NCBI GenBank assembly: GCA_963734365.1
Contig: CAVTGV010000004.1
Location: 620,001 to 684,000 of the forward strand
Source: JACVRW01 sp963734365
GTDB taxonomy: Bacteria > Actinomycetota > Thermoleophilia > Solirubrobacterales > Thermoleophilaceae
Reading direction: 5' to 3'
DNA length: 64,000 nucleotides
The notes beneath the pieces were generated by a model, which worked only from the letters and a program-made list of their open reading frames with translations, had not been told where the DNA came from and did no database searches. The translations under genes and the position numbers were made by a program. Within the stretch, counting starts at the first letter, position 1. Every line of letters starts with the position of its first letter. This document shows positions 7,933 through 15,413 of the stretch, one piece after another.

Positions 7933-9106
7933 GCCAGCCGCAGCGGCACGCGTCACCAGCACGCGGGTCCCGAGCTCCGAGGTCTCGATGTCCAGGTCCC
8001 CGTCGAGGAGCTCGGCCCGCTCGCGCATGCTGGCCAGCCCGAAGTGGCCGGGCTCGTCGGCCCCGAGCGGGTCGCCGTTCACGAAGCCGTGACCGTTGTC
8101 GGCCACCCGCAGCTCCACCACCCGGCCCACGCTGCGGAGGTTGATCGAGACCGTGTCCGCCTGGGCGTGGCGGCCGGCGTTGACCACCGCCTCCTGAACG
8201 ATCCGGAACAGGTCACCGGCCACCTGGGGAGCGAGGTCGATGCGCTGGATGGTCGCCATCACCTCGAAGCCGTAGCGCCGCTTCCAGACCGGCATGCAGT
8301 TCTGCGACCGCGGTGTCGAAGCTCAGCTCGTGGAAGGCGTAAGGGCCCAGGTCGACGATCTCGTCACGCAGCGTGCCCACGTTGCGGGTGGCGAGCTCGC
8401 GCGCCTCCTCGATGAGGCCCGAGCTTTCGTCCGCGCGTCCGTCGTCCGCGGCCTGGGCGGCCGCCGACAGGATCATGTCGAGCGCAATCAGCTCCTGCAC
8501 CGGGCCGTCGTGAAGGGACTCCGCCACGCGGCGGCGGACCTCGTTCTCGGCCTGAAGGGTGCGGCGCGACAGGCCGCGGGCGCGCAGCCGCGACGCCGAC
8601 TCCGCCGACCGCAACATGCCCACCACGAGGCCGGTGGCCAGGGCGGAGAGCACGAACACCACCTCGTAGAACGCGAGCACGTCGCCGGTCACGGGCTCGT
8701 CGCCCCGTAGATGGGTGGCCACCACCAGGGCGAGCGACCCGCACGCGGCGAGGGCGATGCCGCGCCGCCCGCCCTGGAAGTGGGCGTGGGCGGCCACCAG
8801 GAAGAGCGCCGCCAGCCGCACCGCTCCCAGGGTTTCCGGCGCCACCAGTTCGAGGAGCACGAGCAGGGCGAAGTCCACGACCGGCACGACTGGGTTCAGC
8901 ACGAACTCCGGTCGCCGCCGAGCGAGGACGAAGCCGGCCACCGTCCAGGGCAGGGCGAGGCCGCCGAGCACGAGCGCCGCCGCCACGTCGTGTTCCAGGC
9001 CGAGTGCGACCAGCGCGAGCAGCGCCACGACCACCGCCGCGACGCGAATGGCCGCGAAGACCCTCACGGGCCCCGCCGACTCGATCGGCAGCCGGCCCAA
9101 CATCAC
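7929..9106 (-). CDS. Membrane sensor histidine kinase, HisKA_3 type (two frameshifts)
   Basis: A NarL/DesK-type sensor kinase of 391 residues after correction. Five or six hydrophobic segments fill residues about 15-170. The phosphoacceptor helix RRVAESLHDGPVQELIALD follows (His near residue 198). The HATPase domain is readable as FRIVQEAVVNAGRHAQA and ADNGHGF. Single extra bases near 8279 and near 7950 break the frame; correction gives LEARYGFEVM and the ending TRVLVTVPLRLA, and the total becomes divisible by three. The start (GTG 9106 or ATG 9103) overlaps the VanZ stop, so the two are co-transcribed. No response regulator gene is adjacent, so its partner lies elsewhere. The stop overlaps that of the oxidoreductase. 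Confidence 0.85.
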
Positions 9107-9481
9107 CTACCGGCGCGCCGGCGCAGGCCGAGGCGCAGTCTCCACGCCACCACGCCGGCGCCCGCCGAGTCGATCAGCCAGTCAACCGGGGTGGCGTGGC
9201 GGCCTTCCACGAACGATTGGTGCAGCTCGTCGGTGGCCGCGTAGGCGCTGCAGATCAGGAAGGCGATGAGCGCCGCGCGCGCGCGGCCCGGACCGGGGCT
9301 CGAGCGCGCGCCACCACAGCAGGCAGAGCAACGCGTACTCGGCGAAGTGGATGATCTTGCGACCGATCAGGTCGATGGTGCCCAGACCCGAGTTGAGGCT
9401 CGGCTGGGCCGAGGCGAAGAAGATCAGGGCCATGAGCGCCAGCGGCGCGAGCCAAGGTGCGAGGCGCCGGAGTGACGGCAT
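9103..9481 (-). CDS. VanZ-like membrane protein (one frameshift)
   Basis: A small VanZ-family integral membrane protein, 125 residues after correction. The N-terminus (MPSLRRLAPWLAPLALMALIFFASAQP) and KIIHFAEYALLCLLWWRAL are typical. After a single extra base in the GCGCGCGC tract near 9272-9287 the family continues as LIAFLICSAYAATDELHQSF and ATPVDWLIDSAGAGV, which carry the conserved DE-HQ and DSxG motifs. The start at 9481 lies 6 bases from a -10 hexamer; ATG 9487 is an alternative. It is first in an operon with the histidine kinase. The molecular function of stand-alone VanZ proteins is unclear. Confidence 0.8.
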
Positions 9482-9487
9482 CCCCAT

Positions 9488-9497
9488 ACCCTAAAGT
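9488..9497. promoter_or_regulatory. Overlapping divergent -10 hexamers (vanZ-like / rrf2)
   Basis: On the plus strand TAAAGT (9492-9497) lies 7 bases before the rrf2 GTG. On the minus strand TAGGGT (complement of 9488-9493) lies 6 bases before the VanZ ATG at 9481. The two hexamers share bases, so both genes appear leaderless and RNA polymerase cannot bind both at once. An Rrf2 repressor binding here would control both. Confidence 0.5.
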
Positions 9498-9504
9498 CGC
9501 TCCC

Positions 9505-9906
9505 GTGCTGGTGATAACCACCAAGTCGCCCTACGCGGTCCGAGCCCTCGCCGAGCTGGCCCGCCGCGGCAACGCGGCACCCGTCCCAATCGGGGAGATA
9601 GCCAGAGCGCGCGACATCCCGGTGCAGTTCCTCGAAGGCCTGTTCGCGACCCTGCGCCGCGCAGGTGTGCTCCAGTCCCAGCGCGGCGTGAAGGGCGGTT
9701 ACACGTTCGCCCGCCCGCCCGCCGAGCTGACGGTGCTGGAGGTGGTGGAGCTGCTCGAGGGAGAGCTCGGCACGGACGCGGCCGCCTCGGGCCCCGTCTG
9801 GAGCGAGGCCGTCGAGGCGGTCAAGAACGTGCTCGGCGGGGCGACGATCGCCGACGTCGCGGAGCGCGAGGCCCAGGCGGCCACGGCCCCGATGTACTAC
9901 ATCTAG
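9505..9906 (+). CDS. Rrf2-family transcriptional regulator
   Basis: A 133-residue winged-helix regulator of the Rrf2 family (IscR, CymR, NsrR). Family marks are YAVRALAELAR, IPVQFLEGLFATLRRAGVLQSQRGVKGGY and the C-terminal MYYI. It has no cysteines, so it lacks an iron-sulfur cluster and is closer in style to CymR-type cysteine regulators; cysK-cysE lies 8 kb away, which makes a sulfur role possible but unproven. GTG 9505 is set by a -10 hexamer 7 bases upstream. The last 15 bases are duplicated at 13829-13843. Confidence 0.88.
   Translation: MLVITTKSPYAVRALAELARRGNAAPVPIGEIARARDIPVQFLEGLFATLRRAGVLQSQRGVKGGYTFARPPAELTVLEVVELLEGELGTDAAASGPVWSEAVEAVKNVLGGATIADVAEREAQAATAPMYYI
9892..9906 (+). 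repeat. 15-bp direct repeat, copy 1 (rrf2 3' end)
   Basis: ATGTACTACATCTAG, the last codons and stop of rrf2, is found again exactly at 13829-13843. The word is AT-rich in a GC-rich genome, so chance recurrence is unlikely. The two copies bracket the patchy accessory stretch. Confidence 0.7.
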
Positions 9907-10151
9907 AGGCGGGGTAGGCGTAGCGCGGGATTCCGCATACCTATGCGCAACTCGACCGCCACGGAACCGCGCCGCCACCGGCCATCAGAGCTTCGACCTG
10001 CTGCTCGTTGACCAGCCGCGGGCCCGCGTTTGACCGGCGCAACTTGGCCTCACGGACGCAGATCGCGGCCAGGTCGATGCAGCTCCGACACGCCGCGGAA
10101 AGCTACGGCCTCAACGGCACCGTTCCGAAACGTCGCACCCCCGCGAGGAGA

Positions 10152-10187
10152 CCTGCCCACCCCGGCGGCGCGCCGGTAGTGGGCAGG
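10152..10187 (-). terminator. Strong stem-loop after a small gene, no U tract
   Basis: CCTGCCCAC (10152-10160) pairs with GTGGGCAGG (10179-10187), and inside it CCGGCG (10162-10167) pairs with CGCCGG (10171-10176). The hairpin begins 11 bases after the stop of the minus-strand gene at 10198. No T run follows, as is common for high-GC actinobacterial terminators. Confidence 0.6.
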
Positions 10188-10197
10188 TTCGCGGCGC

Positions 10198-10502
10198 TCA
10201 GTAGTCCACGTCGTAACGCACGCGCGCGCGGAAGCTGAAACGGGTGCCGCTGTCGTACTCGGAGCAGAGGATCCGGGTGCCGCCGGTCTTTCGGCAATAC
10301 CAGGTCACGTAGCCGTCGTAGAACGGCCGCGCCATACGCGGGTGGCCGCCCTGGCGGCGGATCTTGGCCCGGAACTCGCCCAGCGCATAGCGCACCGATG
10401 AGCAGCTCATGCCCTTCGCGCTCGCGCCTCGGTAAATCACCAGGTAGCCACCACGGGTCCAGTCACTCGCCTTGACCGGGCAGTAGCTCGCGGCTTTTTC
10501 AT
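10198..10502 (-). CDS. Small hypothetical protein (apparent frameshift after start)
   Basis: Not recognised. The ATG at 10502 has a perfect Shine-Dalgarno AAGGAGG (complement of 10511-10517), but in that frame translation stops after 21 codons. The adjacent frame is open to the stop at 10198 and reads SYCPVKASDWTRGGYLVIYRG, ending ARVRYDVDY, with five cysteines. One missing A in the A5 run just after the ATG would join them into a 101-residue protein starting MKKAASYCP. The strong ribosome site, the trailing hairpin at 10152-10187 and the upstream small gene all support a real gene. No domain can be named. Confidence 0.5.
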
Positions 10503-10518
10503 CGGAGAGTCCTCCTTG

Positions 10519-10797
10519 CTAGTCGCTGTGAGTCCATGCCTTCGGCACAGAGTCCGCACCAGACCGTCGGCGTGGCCGCATACCGCTCACTTCGCGCCGG
10601 GTCTCGTGGTGAGCGAAGGTCTCAATGCGGTCGCACCAGGTCACCCAGCGTCCGCCTTCGGCCTCTTCGAAGTTATCGTCACGACGGGCGCCCAGCATTA
10701 GCGTGCTGCCGCCGGTCTCACCGGGCCGCGCGGTCCTGAATGATTGCCTTGCTCAGACTTCCGGAGCCACGTCGTGCATGGCCCGCTTAACCGCCAC
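10519..10797 (-). pseudogene. Small gene interrupted by an in-frame TGA
   Basis: A GTG at 10797 with a perfect AGGAGG (complement of 10805-10810) 7 bases upstream opens a frame of 14 codons (MAVKRAMHDVAPEV). It hits TGA at 10753-10755 and then stays open for 77 more codons to the stop at 10519. The second part reads GETGGSTLMLGARRDDNFEE and GGRWVTWCDRIETFAHHETRR, which looks like real protein. ATG 10698 could also start a separate 59-residue protein. The end lies 2 bases before the Shine-Dalgarno of the next small gene, as in an operon. A nonsense mutation or sequence error is more likely than recoding. Function unknown. Confidence 0.4.
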
Positions 10798-10915
10798 GTC
10801 CGAACCTCCTGGCGGCACTGCTATTGGCGGCGCCGCGCCGGGTGGTCGAGGCGATAACGCGGTGGGTGATGCCGAGCTCCAAGGCGCCGCGGTGCAGACG
10901 ACTGCTGAGGGACGT

Positions 10916-11320
10916 TTATTCCCGCAGCCCCACGGCTTCGAGGGCCTCCTGCTTGGTCTGGTAGAGCGTGAGCGACGTCTGCTCGCCGTTTCGAATCGTG
11001 ACCAACCAGGCGCTTCGAGCCTCCACTTCCACTCCATCTCGTCCGCGTAGGTAGGTGACGTTTTCGGCGACCAAGAGGCCGTCCTTGACCTCCTCCGGGT
11101 CATTTAGAAGGTCAATCCGAACTTCGTCCCACGCGGCGAGAAAACGCTCCACAAACCCGCGGATCTCGTCGTGCCCCCGAAGGACACCCGCATCGACTCC
11201 ACGAGAGTTGGACCAGTCAAGTACCGCGTCGGGCGCCCAGTCCTGCAAGAAGCCATCGAGGTCACCGCGGTTGTACGCAGCGGTAGCTCGGCGCACCAGC
11301 TCGATGTTCTCCTGCGACAT
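10916..11320 (-). CDS. SnoaL-like (NTF2-fold) protein
   Basis: A 134-residue protein of the SnoaL/NTF2-like family, starting MSQENIELVRRATAAYNRGD. It keeps family positions such as the central DW and the ending EALEAVGL. Members are small alpha-plus-beta barrels that act as isomerases, hydrolases or ligand binders; the substrate cannot be assigned. ATG 11320 was chosen because this family starts MSxENxELVR, and longer upstream reading is not supported. A paralog lies 370 bp away on the same strand at 11690. It is divergent from a short secreted protein gene. Confidence 0.75.
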   Translation of the reverse strand: MSQENIELVRRATAAYNRGDLDGFLQDWAPDAVLDWSNSRGVDAGVLRGHDEIRGFVERFLAAWDEVRIDLLNDPEEVKDGLLVAENVTYLRGRDGVEVEARSAWLVTIRNGEQTSLTLYQTKQEALEAVGLRE

Positions 11321-11375
11321 CGCTAGCCGAGTATCCCCCGGCGGGGGGAGGGTAGCCAGTGACTGGTCAGATGCC

Positions 11376-11693
11376 ATGAGATGTCTACTCGCCGTGGCCG
11401 CGTCGCTTTCGGTATTGGTCGTGTCGGCGACGCCGGCGGAGGCGGTCACGCCGAAGTGTGGGAAGCCTCGGGGGTACACGAAGGACGGGCGGACGCAGTC
11501 GCTGAACATCCGATGCCGTGAGGCCAGGTCGGTTTTTACCCCGCCGGAAGGTGAATCGCCTAGTCGCGTTCGCGTGGTTGCGGTCGTCTCCGCCGCGAGG
11601 CCCCGCGTGTCGCTCGAGACGACGAGCAGGTGTCGTCCGTGGCGCGGTCGCTTTGCGCACGTCGCGCAAAGCGGCACTGCCGGCTCCGCCTAG
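11376..11693 (+). CDS. Short secreted protein, unknown function
   Basis: A 105-residue product with a clear signal peptide (MRCLLAVAASLSVLVVSA, probable cleavage after AEA). The mature part begins VTPKCGKPRGYTKDGRTQ and has a second cysteine at NIRCRE; no domain is recognised. The stop codon overlaps the convergent stop of the SnoaL-like gene by 3 bases, a packing style seen between real genes here. The C-terminal third is low in recognisable structure, so the true length is uncertain. Confidence 0.45.
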   Translation: MRCLLAVAASLSVLVVSATPAEAVTPKCGKPRGYTKDGRTQSLNIRCREARSVFTPPEGESPSRVRVVAVVSAARPRVSLETTSRCRPWRGRFAHVAQSGTAGSA

Positions 11694-12115
11694 GGCGGCA
11701 GCCCGGCGGCCTGGCGCGCCCCGTTGGGGTCGGCAAAGGATTCGACGCGGACGACCCGCCCATCGCGGACGGTCAAGAGCGAGGATCGGGTCTCATCGAC
11801 TTCGAGCTCGTGCGTCCGGCCGATGATGTGCACGACGACCGCTACCTGATCACCGGCGTCGTCGAACCTCAGCGTCTCAACCAGGTACCTCTCCCAAGCC
11901 GAGAGGAACTCACTCCAGAAGCGCCGCACGCCGTCAAAGCCGTGGTAACTGTCGACGGCAAGCAATGACTCAGTGACCGGGACCCACTCGATCTCCGGAT
12001 CCAAGAAACGGCCGAGAGCGTCATCGGACATGCGCTGCTCGAACTCTTGTGTGGAGCCCTCGCTCGCAAGCTCCGCGTAGAGTCGGCGGACCAGTTCGAC
12101 GTTCTCCTTTGACAC
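11690..12115 (-). CDS. SnoaL-like (NTF2-fold) protein, second copy
   Basis: A 141-residue SnoaL-like protein that opens SKENVELVRRLYAELASEGS, parallel to the MSQENIELVRR of its neighbour at 10916-11320. The core FLDPEIEWVPV, GFDGVRRFWSEFLSAWERY and RDGRVVRVESFADPNGA are typical of the family. GTG 12115 aligns with the paralog start; ATG 12145 would add ten residues. The two copies probably arose by duplication and then diverged. Substrate unknown. Confidence 0.75.
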   Translation of the reverse strand: MSKENVELVRRLYAELASEGSTQEFEQRMSDDALGRFLDPEIEWVPVTESLLAVDSYHGFDGVRRFWSEFLSAWERYLVETLRFDDAGDQVAVVVHIIGRTHELEVDETRSSLLTVRDGRVVRVESFADPNGARQAAGLPP

Positions 12116-12209
12116 CGCGTTCCCAGTGTCTCGCATAGTGCTCAACCGTCGGCGGCAGCACCGGTGGTCGACGGAGCGCCGCGACTCGCGTCGCGCTGCC
12201 CTGGTTGAT

Positions 12210-12215
12210 TAGCAT
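12210..12215 (+). promoter_or_regulatory. -10 hexamer TAGCAT, leaderless start
   Basis: TAGCAT lies 7 bases before GTG 12223 and decides that start for the methyltransferase over the in-frame TTG at 12205. Confidence 0.45.
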
Positions 12216-12222
12216 CGCGTCG

Positions 12223-13008
12223 GTGTCCTCGCGGGGGAGCCTGGACTTCTACGACGCCGAGCTGCGCGCTCACCACGAGCACCTTCGCGCGTCCTACGGG
12301 ATCAGCCCCGGTGACGAGGTAGTCGACATCGGATGCGGAACCGGGCTCACGACTCGCGAGGCGGCGCGCGCCGCGGCGCCAGGCCGCGTTGTCGGCGTGG
12401 ACGTGTCCGAGCGCATGCTCGAGCGCGCCCGTCAGGTGACGGCGGCCGAACGGCTCGACAACGTCCGATACGAGCTGGGAGACGCCCAGGTGCATCGTTT
12501 CGACCCCGCCGGCTTCGACGTGGCGATCAGCCGCTTCGGGACGATGTTCTTCTCCGACCCTGCCGCCGCATTCGCCAACATCGCCGCCGCCCTTCGACCC
12601 GGGGCGCGCCTGGTGCTGCTTGTCTGGCAGCGACACGAGCACAACGAATGGGCGCGCGCGATCGACGCCGCGCTGGGCGACGCGGCGCAGCCCCCGCAGC
12701 GGGGCGCGGACCCGTTCTCGCTCGGCGATGCCGAATTCACCGCCGACATGCTCGAGGGCGCCGGCTTCGACGGGATGCGCTTCGAGGACGTCAGCCAGCC
12801 GGTCCTCTATGGACACGACCTCGACGCCGCGCTCGCGTTCGTCCGGGGGTTTCAGGGCACGAGCGCGGCCCTCGCAAGCCTGAGCGACCGCGAGGCGGCT
12901 AGTACCGTCGAGCGCCTGCGCGACACGCTCGCGGCGCACTACGACGACGAGCGCGGCGTGGTCCTCGATGCGCGTTCCTGGCTGATCACGGCCCGGCGAC
13001 GCGGCTAA
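12223..13008 (+). CDS. Class I SAM-dependent methyltransferase
   Basis: A 261-residue methyltransferase of the UbiE/Methyltransf_11 type. Motif I is EVVDIGCGTGLTTREAA, the acidic ribose-binding residue is in VVGVDVSERML, and the post-motif IV region is FDVAISRFGTMFFSDP followed by ALRPGARLVLLVWQ. The substrate is unknown. GTG 12223 is preferred because of the -10 hexamer just upstream. It sits in the accessory stretch between the SnoaL-like genes and the cNMP-binding protein, without an obvious operon partner. Confidence 0.88.
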   Translation: MSSRGSLDFYDAELRAHHEHLRASYGISPGDEVVDIGCGTGLTTREAARAAAPGRVVGVDVSERMLERARQVTAAERLDNVRYELGDAQVHRFDPAGFDVAISRFGTMFFSDPAAAFANIAAALRPGARLVLLVWQRHEHNEWARAIDAALGDAAQPPQRGADPFSLGDAEFTADMLEGAGFDGMRFEDVSQPVLYGHDLDAALAFVRGFQGTSAALASLSDREAASTVERLRDTLAAHYDDERGVVLDARSWLITARRRG

Positions 13009-13312
13009 GACATTGAGACCAACGACCCCGGGCTGGGTCCGCTCGGTCGACACACGTCGCCCGGCGGTGTTTGGGCGCGTCCCGGCCTGCCCCGCGCTTT
13101 GTGCCCCACCGCTTCGAGGGCCTCGCCTGAGCCGGTGACGCGCCGGCTACCTCTGGAGATAGGCGAGGAAACAAGGGTCGGCGTGGGCTTGCCACTGGCG
13201 ACGGTTCTCGAGGGGACCTGGGCCGATCCCGCTGCAGCTCAGCCGTCGATGATGAGGTCGCGGCAGACCTCACGTCGCCTGGCGACCGGGCTCGATTAGG
13301 GTTCGCGCGTAC
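13009..13312. other. Gap without recognised gene
   Basis: About 300 bases between the methyltransferase and the cNMP-binding gene. Open frames here on both strands have random-looking composition (arginine- and serine-rich). Only the -10 hexamer at its right end stands out. Confidence 0.5.
13297..13302 (+). promoter_or_regulatory. -10 hexamer TAGGGT
   Basis: TAGGGT lies 10 bases before the ATG at 13313, so the message of the cNMP-binding protein would have almost no leader. Confidence 0.4.
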
Positions 13313-13750
13313 ATGAGGCTGTTCAGCCAGGACAAGAAAGTCGAGTCGCTCAAACGCGCGCCTCTCTTCGCAGGTCTTTCGCGTAAGGAGCTCGTCCAGC
13401 TCGCCCGGTTGAGCGACGATGTAGAAGTTCCGGCCGGGAGGGTGCTCTGCAAGGAAGGCGACCGAGGGCGGGAGTTCTTCGTGCTCGTTGAAGGCGAGGT
13501 CGATGTCGCCAGGAAGGGGAGGCGCGTGGCAACGCTGGGCGCGGGCGACTTCGTCGGGGAGATCTCGCTGCTCGAGCCGACGCCCCGTACCGCCACCGTC
13601 ACGGCGAAGACGCCGCTGCGCTTCTTCGTGCTCACGCCCAGGGACTTCAAGCAGATGCTCGAAGAGAACCCGAGCGTTGAGCGCAAGATCCTGCGAGCGC
13701 TTGCGCGACGAGTTCTGGAACTCTCCAGGGAGGACCCGACGCTCGCCTAG
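13313..13750 (+). CDS. Stand-alone cyclic nucleotide-binding domain protein
   Basis: A 145-residue protein made of a single cNMP-binding domain: LKRAPLFAGLSRKELVQLARL, FVLVEGEVDV, the phosphate-binding cassette region GDFVGEISLLEPTPRTATVTA, then a C helix. There is no helix-turn-helix, so it is not a Crp-type transcription factor by itself. The cassette keeps GE and R at the expected places, so nucleotide binding is possible. It may gate a partner protein. It is the second cNMP fold in the window (compare residues 10-125 of the 2764-4365 product). Confidence 0.85.
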   Translation: MRLFSQDKKVESLKRAPLFAGLSRKELVQLARLSDDVEVPAGRVLCKEGDRGREFFVLVEGEVDVARKGRRVATLGAGDFVGEISLLEPTPRTATVTAKTPLRFFVLTPRDFKQMLEENPSVERKILRALARRVLELSREDPTLA

Positions 13751-13828
13751 GAACGGACTAGCGACCCGAGTGCGCTGTCGACTGCACTCCACCCCACGGA
13801 AAGCCGCTCATGACGCGGGTTCGGTGGC

Positions 13829-13843
13829 ATGTACTACATCTAG
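13829..13843 (+). repeat. 15-bp direct repeat, copy 2
   Basis: Exact copy of the rrf2 3' end ATGTACTACATCTAG, here outside any gene. It lies 3.9 kb from copy 1 and closes the accessory stretch. It could be an attachment-site remnant or a leftover of a duplicated rrf2 tail. Confidence 0.65.
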
Positions 13844-13929
13844 CGGTTGCCTGTCCGGGGGCGAGTTTGCGGTTGGGGCTTCGGCCAACACTGCGCTGCG
13901 TTCGGGTACGAACGGTCGCCGGAGTGTCC

Positions 13930-13959
13930 TTGACCTAGCTGATCGGCCCGCGGTACGCT
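13930..13959 (+). promoter_or_regulatory. Putative housekeeping-type promoter of the secreted protein gene
   Basis: TTGACC (13930-13935), an 18-base spacer and TACGCT (13954-13959) fit an RpoD-type promoter. The start codon at 14055 would follow a leader of about 90 bases, unlike the leaderless genes nearby. Confidence 0.4.
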
Positions 13960-14054
13960 CGGCAAACCACCCACGAGCGAGTTGCGAGCAGGTTGCTCCT
14001 CGGACGTGCGGGGGTTTCGCGTCTGCACGCAACTCTGAGAAGGGAGCCGGGGCA

Positions 14055-14825
14055 ATGGCTTCGCTTTCGGCGTTGCATGTCCGACGATTCGTGACAGGCC
14101 GGCTGGGAGTGGCTGTGGGGGTGCGATCGATCGCGGTACTCGCGCTGCTGGTCGCACTCACTGTTTCGCCCAGCGCCGCAGCCGCGTCAGGTCACCCGTC
14201 ACACCCGCACGTGATACCGCCGTTCGGGAAGCTCTACGACCGCCTGTCCGTGGCTTGGTGGCAGTACACCCTGGCACAGCCCGCCGCGTCGAACCCGCTG
14301 CAGGATCCGACCGGCGCCGGATGCCGCGTGGGACAGTCCGGCCCGGTCTTTTTCCTGGTCGGAACGATCGGGACTGGGGAAGCCACGCGCGATCAGTGCA
14401 CCGTACGCGGACGTAAGGCGTTGTTCTTTCCCCTGCTCAACGCCTTCGACGTCCACGTCCCAGGCGACGGTCTCGACACGCCCGAACTGGTGTGGGAGGA
14501 CTTTCTCTCGTTCGGGTTCCGAGCCGACCAGCTTCGGGCCAGAGTCGACGGCGTCCGGATCAAGAGTCTCAACCCCCGGACCACCCCTTACCGCGCCTGC
14601 GCCGCGCCCATCGCCGACTGTGCGCGACCATTCTCGCTCACGCTTCCCGAGGGCAACTTGTTTGGGATCGACGCAGGGACATACGCTCCTGCGGTGGCCG
14701 ACGGGTTCTACTTGCTGCTCGCCCCACTCAAGGCAGGCACGCATACCATCGAGTTCGGTGGTTCGGGCAATTTCGACGGACCGACCTCCCAGGACATCAC
14801 CTACCACCTGCGAGTTCTGCGCTAG
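14055..14825 (+). CDS. Secreted protein, unknown function
   Basis: A 256-residue exported protein. The N-terminal extension and hydrophobic core (VRSIAVLALLVALTVSPSAAA) form a signal peptide, with likely cleavage near AAAASG. The mature part contains YDRLSVAWWQYTLAQPA and a glycine-rich region with cysteines at CRVGQSGPVFFLVGT, CTVRG, CAAPIADC. It ends with a strand-rich segment (GTHTIEFGGSGNF). This pattern occurs in uncharacterised actinobacterial secreted proteins; no function is claimed. ATG 14055 is preceded by a purine-rich AAGGGAG. The gene is preceded by a promoter-like pair at 13930-13959. Confidence 0.75.
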   Translation: MASLSALHVRRFVTGRLGVAVGVRSIAVLALLVALTVSPSAAAASGHPSHPHVIPPFGKLYDRLSVAWWQYTLAQPAASNPLQDPTGAGCRVGQSGPVFFLVGTIGTGEATRDQCTVRGRKALFFPLLNAFDVHVPGDGLDTPELVWEDFLSFGFRADQLRARVDGVRIKSLNPRTTPYRACAAPIADCARPFSLTLPEGNLFGIDAGTYAPAVADGFYLLLAPLKAGTHTIEFGGSGNFDGPTSQDITYHLRVLR

Positions 14826-14840
14826 CCCTACAACTTAGGT

Positions 14841-15353
14841 CTACTCCGGCTGCCGCGGCGCCTCCGGCTCGGTCGGCGCCGGCTCCGTCGGTGCCTGCTC
14901 GGTGGGCGCGGCGGCCGGTTGCTCCGGAGCCGTAAGCGATGGGCTGGCGCCCTCGGCTTGGGCGTCCCAGACCTTGTTGAGCTCGTACTGCGCGTACCAG
15001 AGCCCCACGGGGCCGATCAGCAGCAACAGGATGAACACCACCGGGCCGCTGGCACGGTTGGCCATGCCGACCGTCTCCTGTGAACGCTCGATGCGACCGG
15101 ACGTGGTCCACAAGGTGACGATCGCCGGCACGATGATCAGCGCGCCGAGGGTGATCGCAAGAACGGAGTTGCCCGGGTTCTCGCCCAGGTCGGTGTTCCG
15201 GGCCCGGCCCAGGTCGCGCATCTCGCGGTTGATGAAATACCACCAGAAGATGTAGTAGATGCCGAGGGTGATGAGGCTCAGCCCGACGACCCCGAGTGGG
15301 TTCCGGACCTTTGCCGTCGATGCGGTGCCTGCGATCTGAACTTCCTGGGCCAT
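14841..15353 (-). CDS. DUF4234 membrane protein
   Basis: A 170-residue membrane protein. Residues about 15-45 (VRNPLGVVGLSLITLGIYYI, FWWYFINREM) carry the DUF4234 signature; two more hydrophobic segments follow. It ends with a soluble tail of PTE repeats (APTEQAPTEPAPTEPEAP). The function of DUF4234 is unknown. It lies downstream of the DUF892 gene on the same strand, separated by 60 bases that hold a perfect palindrome, so they could be co-transcribed or insulated from each other. Confidence 0.8.
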   Translation of the reverse strand: MAQEVQIAGTASTAKVRNPLGVVGLSLITLGIYYIFWWYFINREMRDLGRARNTDLGENPGNSVLAITLGALIIVPAIVTLWTTSGRIERSQETVGMANRASGPVVFILLLLIGPVGLWYAQYELNKVWDAQAEGASPSLTAPEQPAAAPTEQAPTEPAPTEPEAPRQPE

Positions 15354-15372
15354 GCGGTCGCTCCTGTCGCGT

Positions 15373-15394
15373 GCCGGGGCGGGCCCGCCCCGGC
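15373..15394. repeat. Perfect 22-bp GC palindrome
   Basis: An uninterrupted 22-bp palindrome (half-site GCCGGGGCGGG) lies 20 bases downstream of the DUF892 stop and 19 bases upstream of the DUF4234 start. As RNA it would form a very stable hairpin without a U run. It may be a terminator or attenuator between the two genes. Confidence 0.6.
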
Positions 15395-15413
15395 TGAGCG
15401 AGGAGCGTAACCG

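Noticed and set aside
6616..8295. Long minus-strand frame continuing the histidine kinase through the oxidoreductase gene
   Set aside because: It is a shadow of the GC-rich coding strand. Removing one base near 7950 gives a normal kinase end and stop.
9941..10102. 53-codon open stretch on the minus strand reading CRSCIDLAAICVREAKLRR
   Set aside because: It looks protein-like but has no start codon (bounded by TAG at 10103-10105) and no ribosome site. It may be a remnant, but the support is too weak to annotate.
10753..10755. Selenocysteine at the in-frame TGA
   Set aside because: No SECIS-like hairpin directly downstream and no selenocysteine gene were noticed. A nonsense change or sequence error is simpler.
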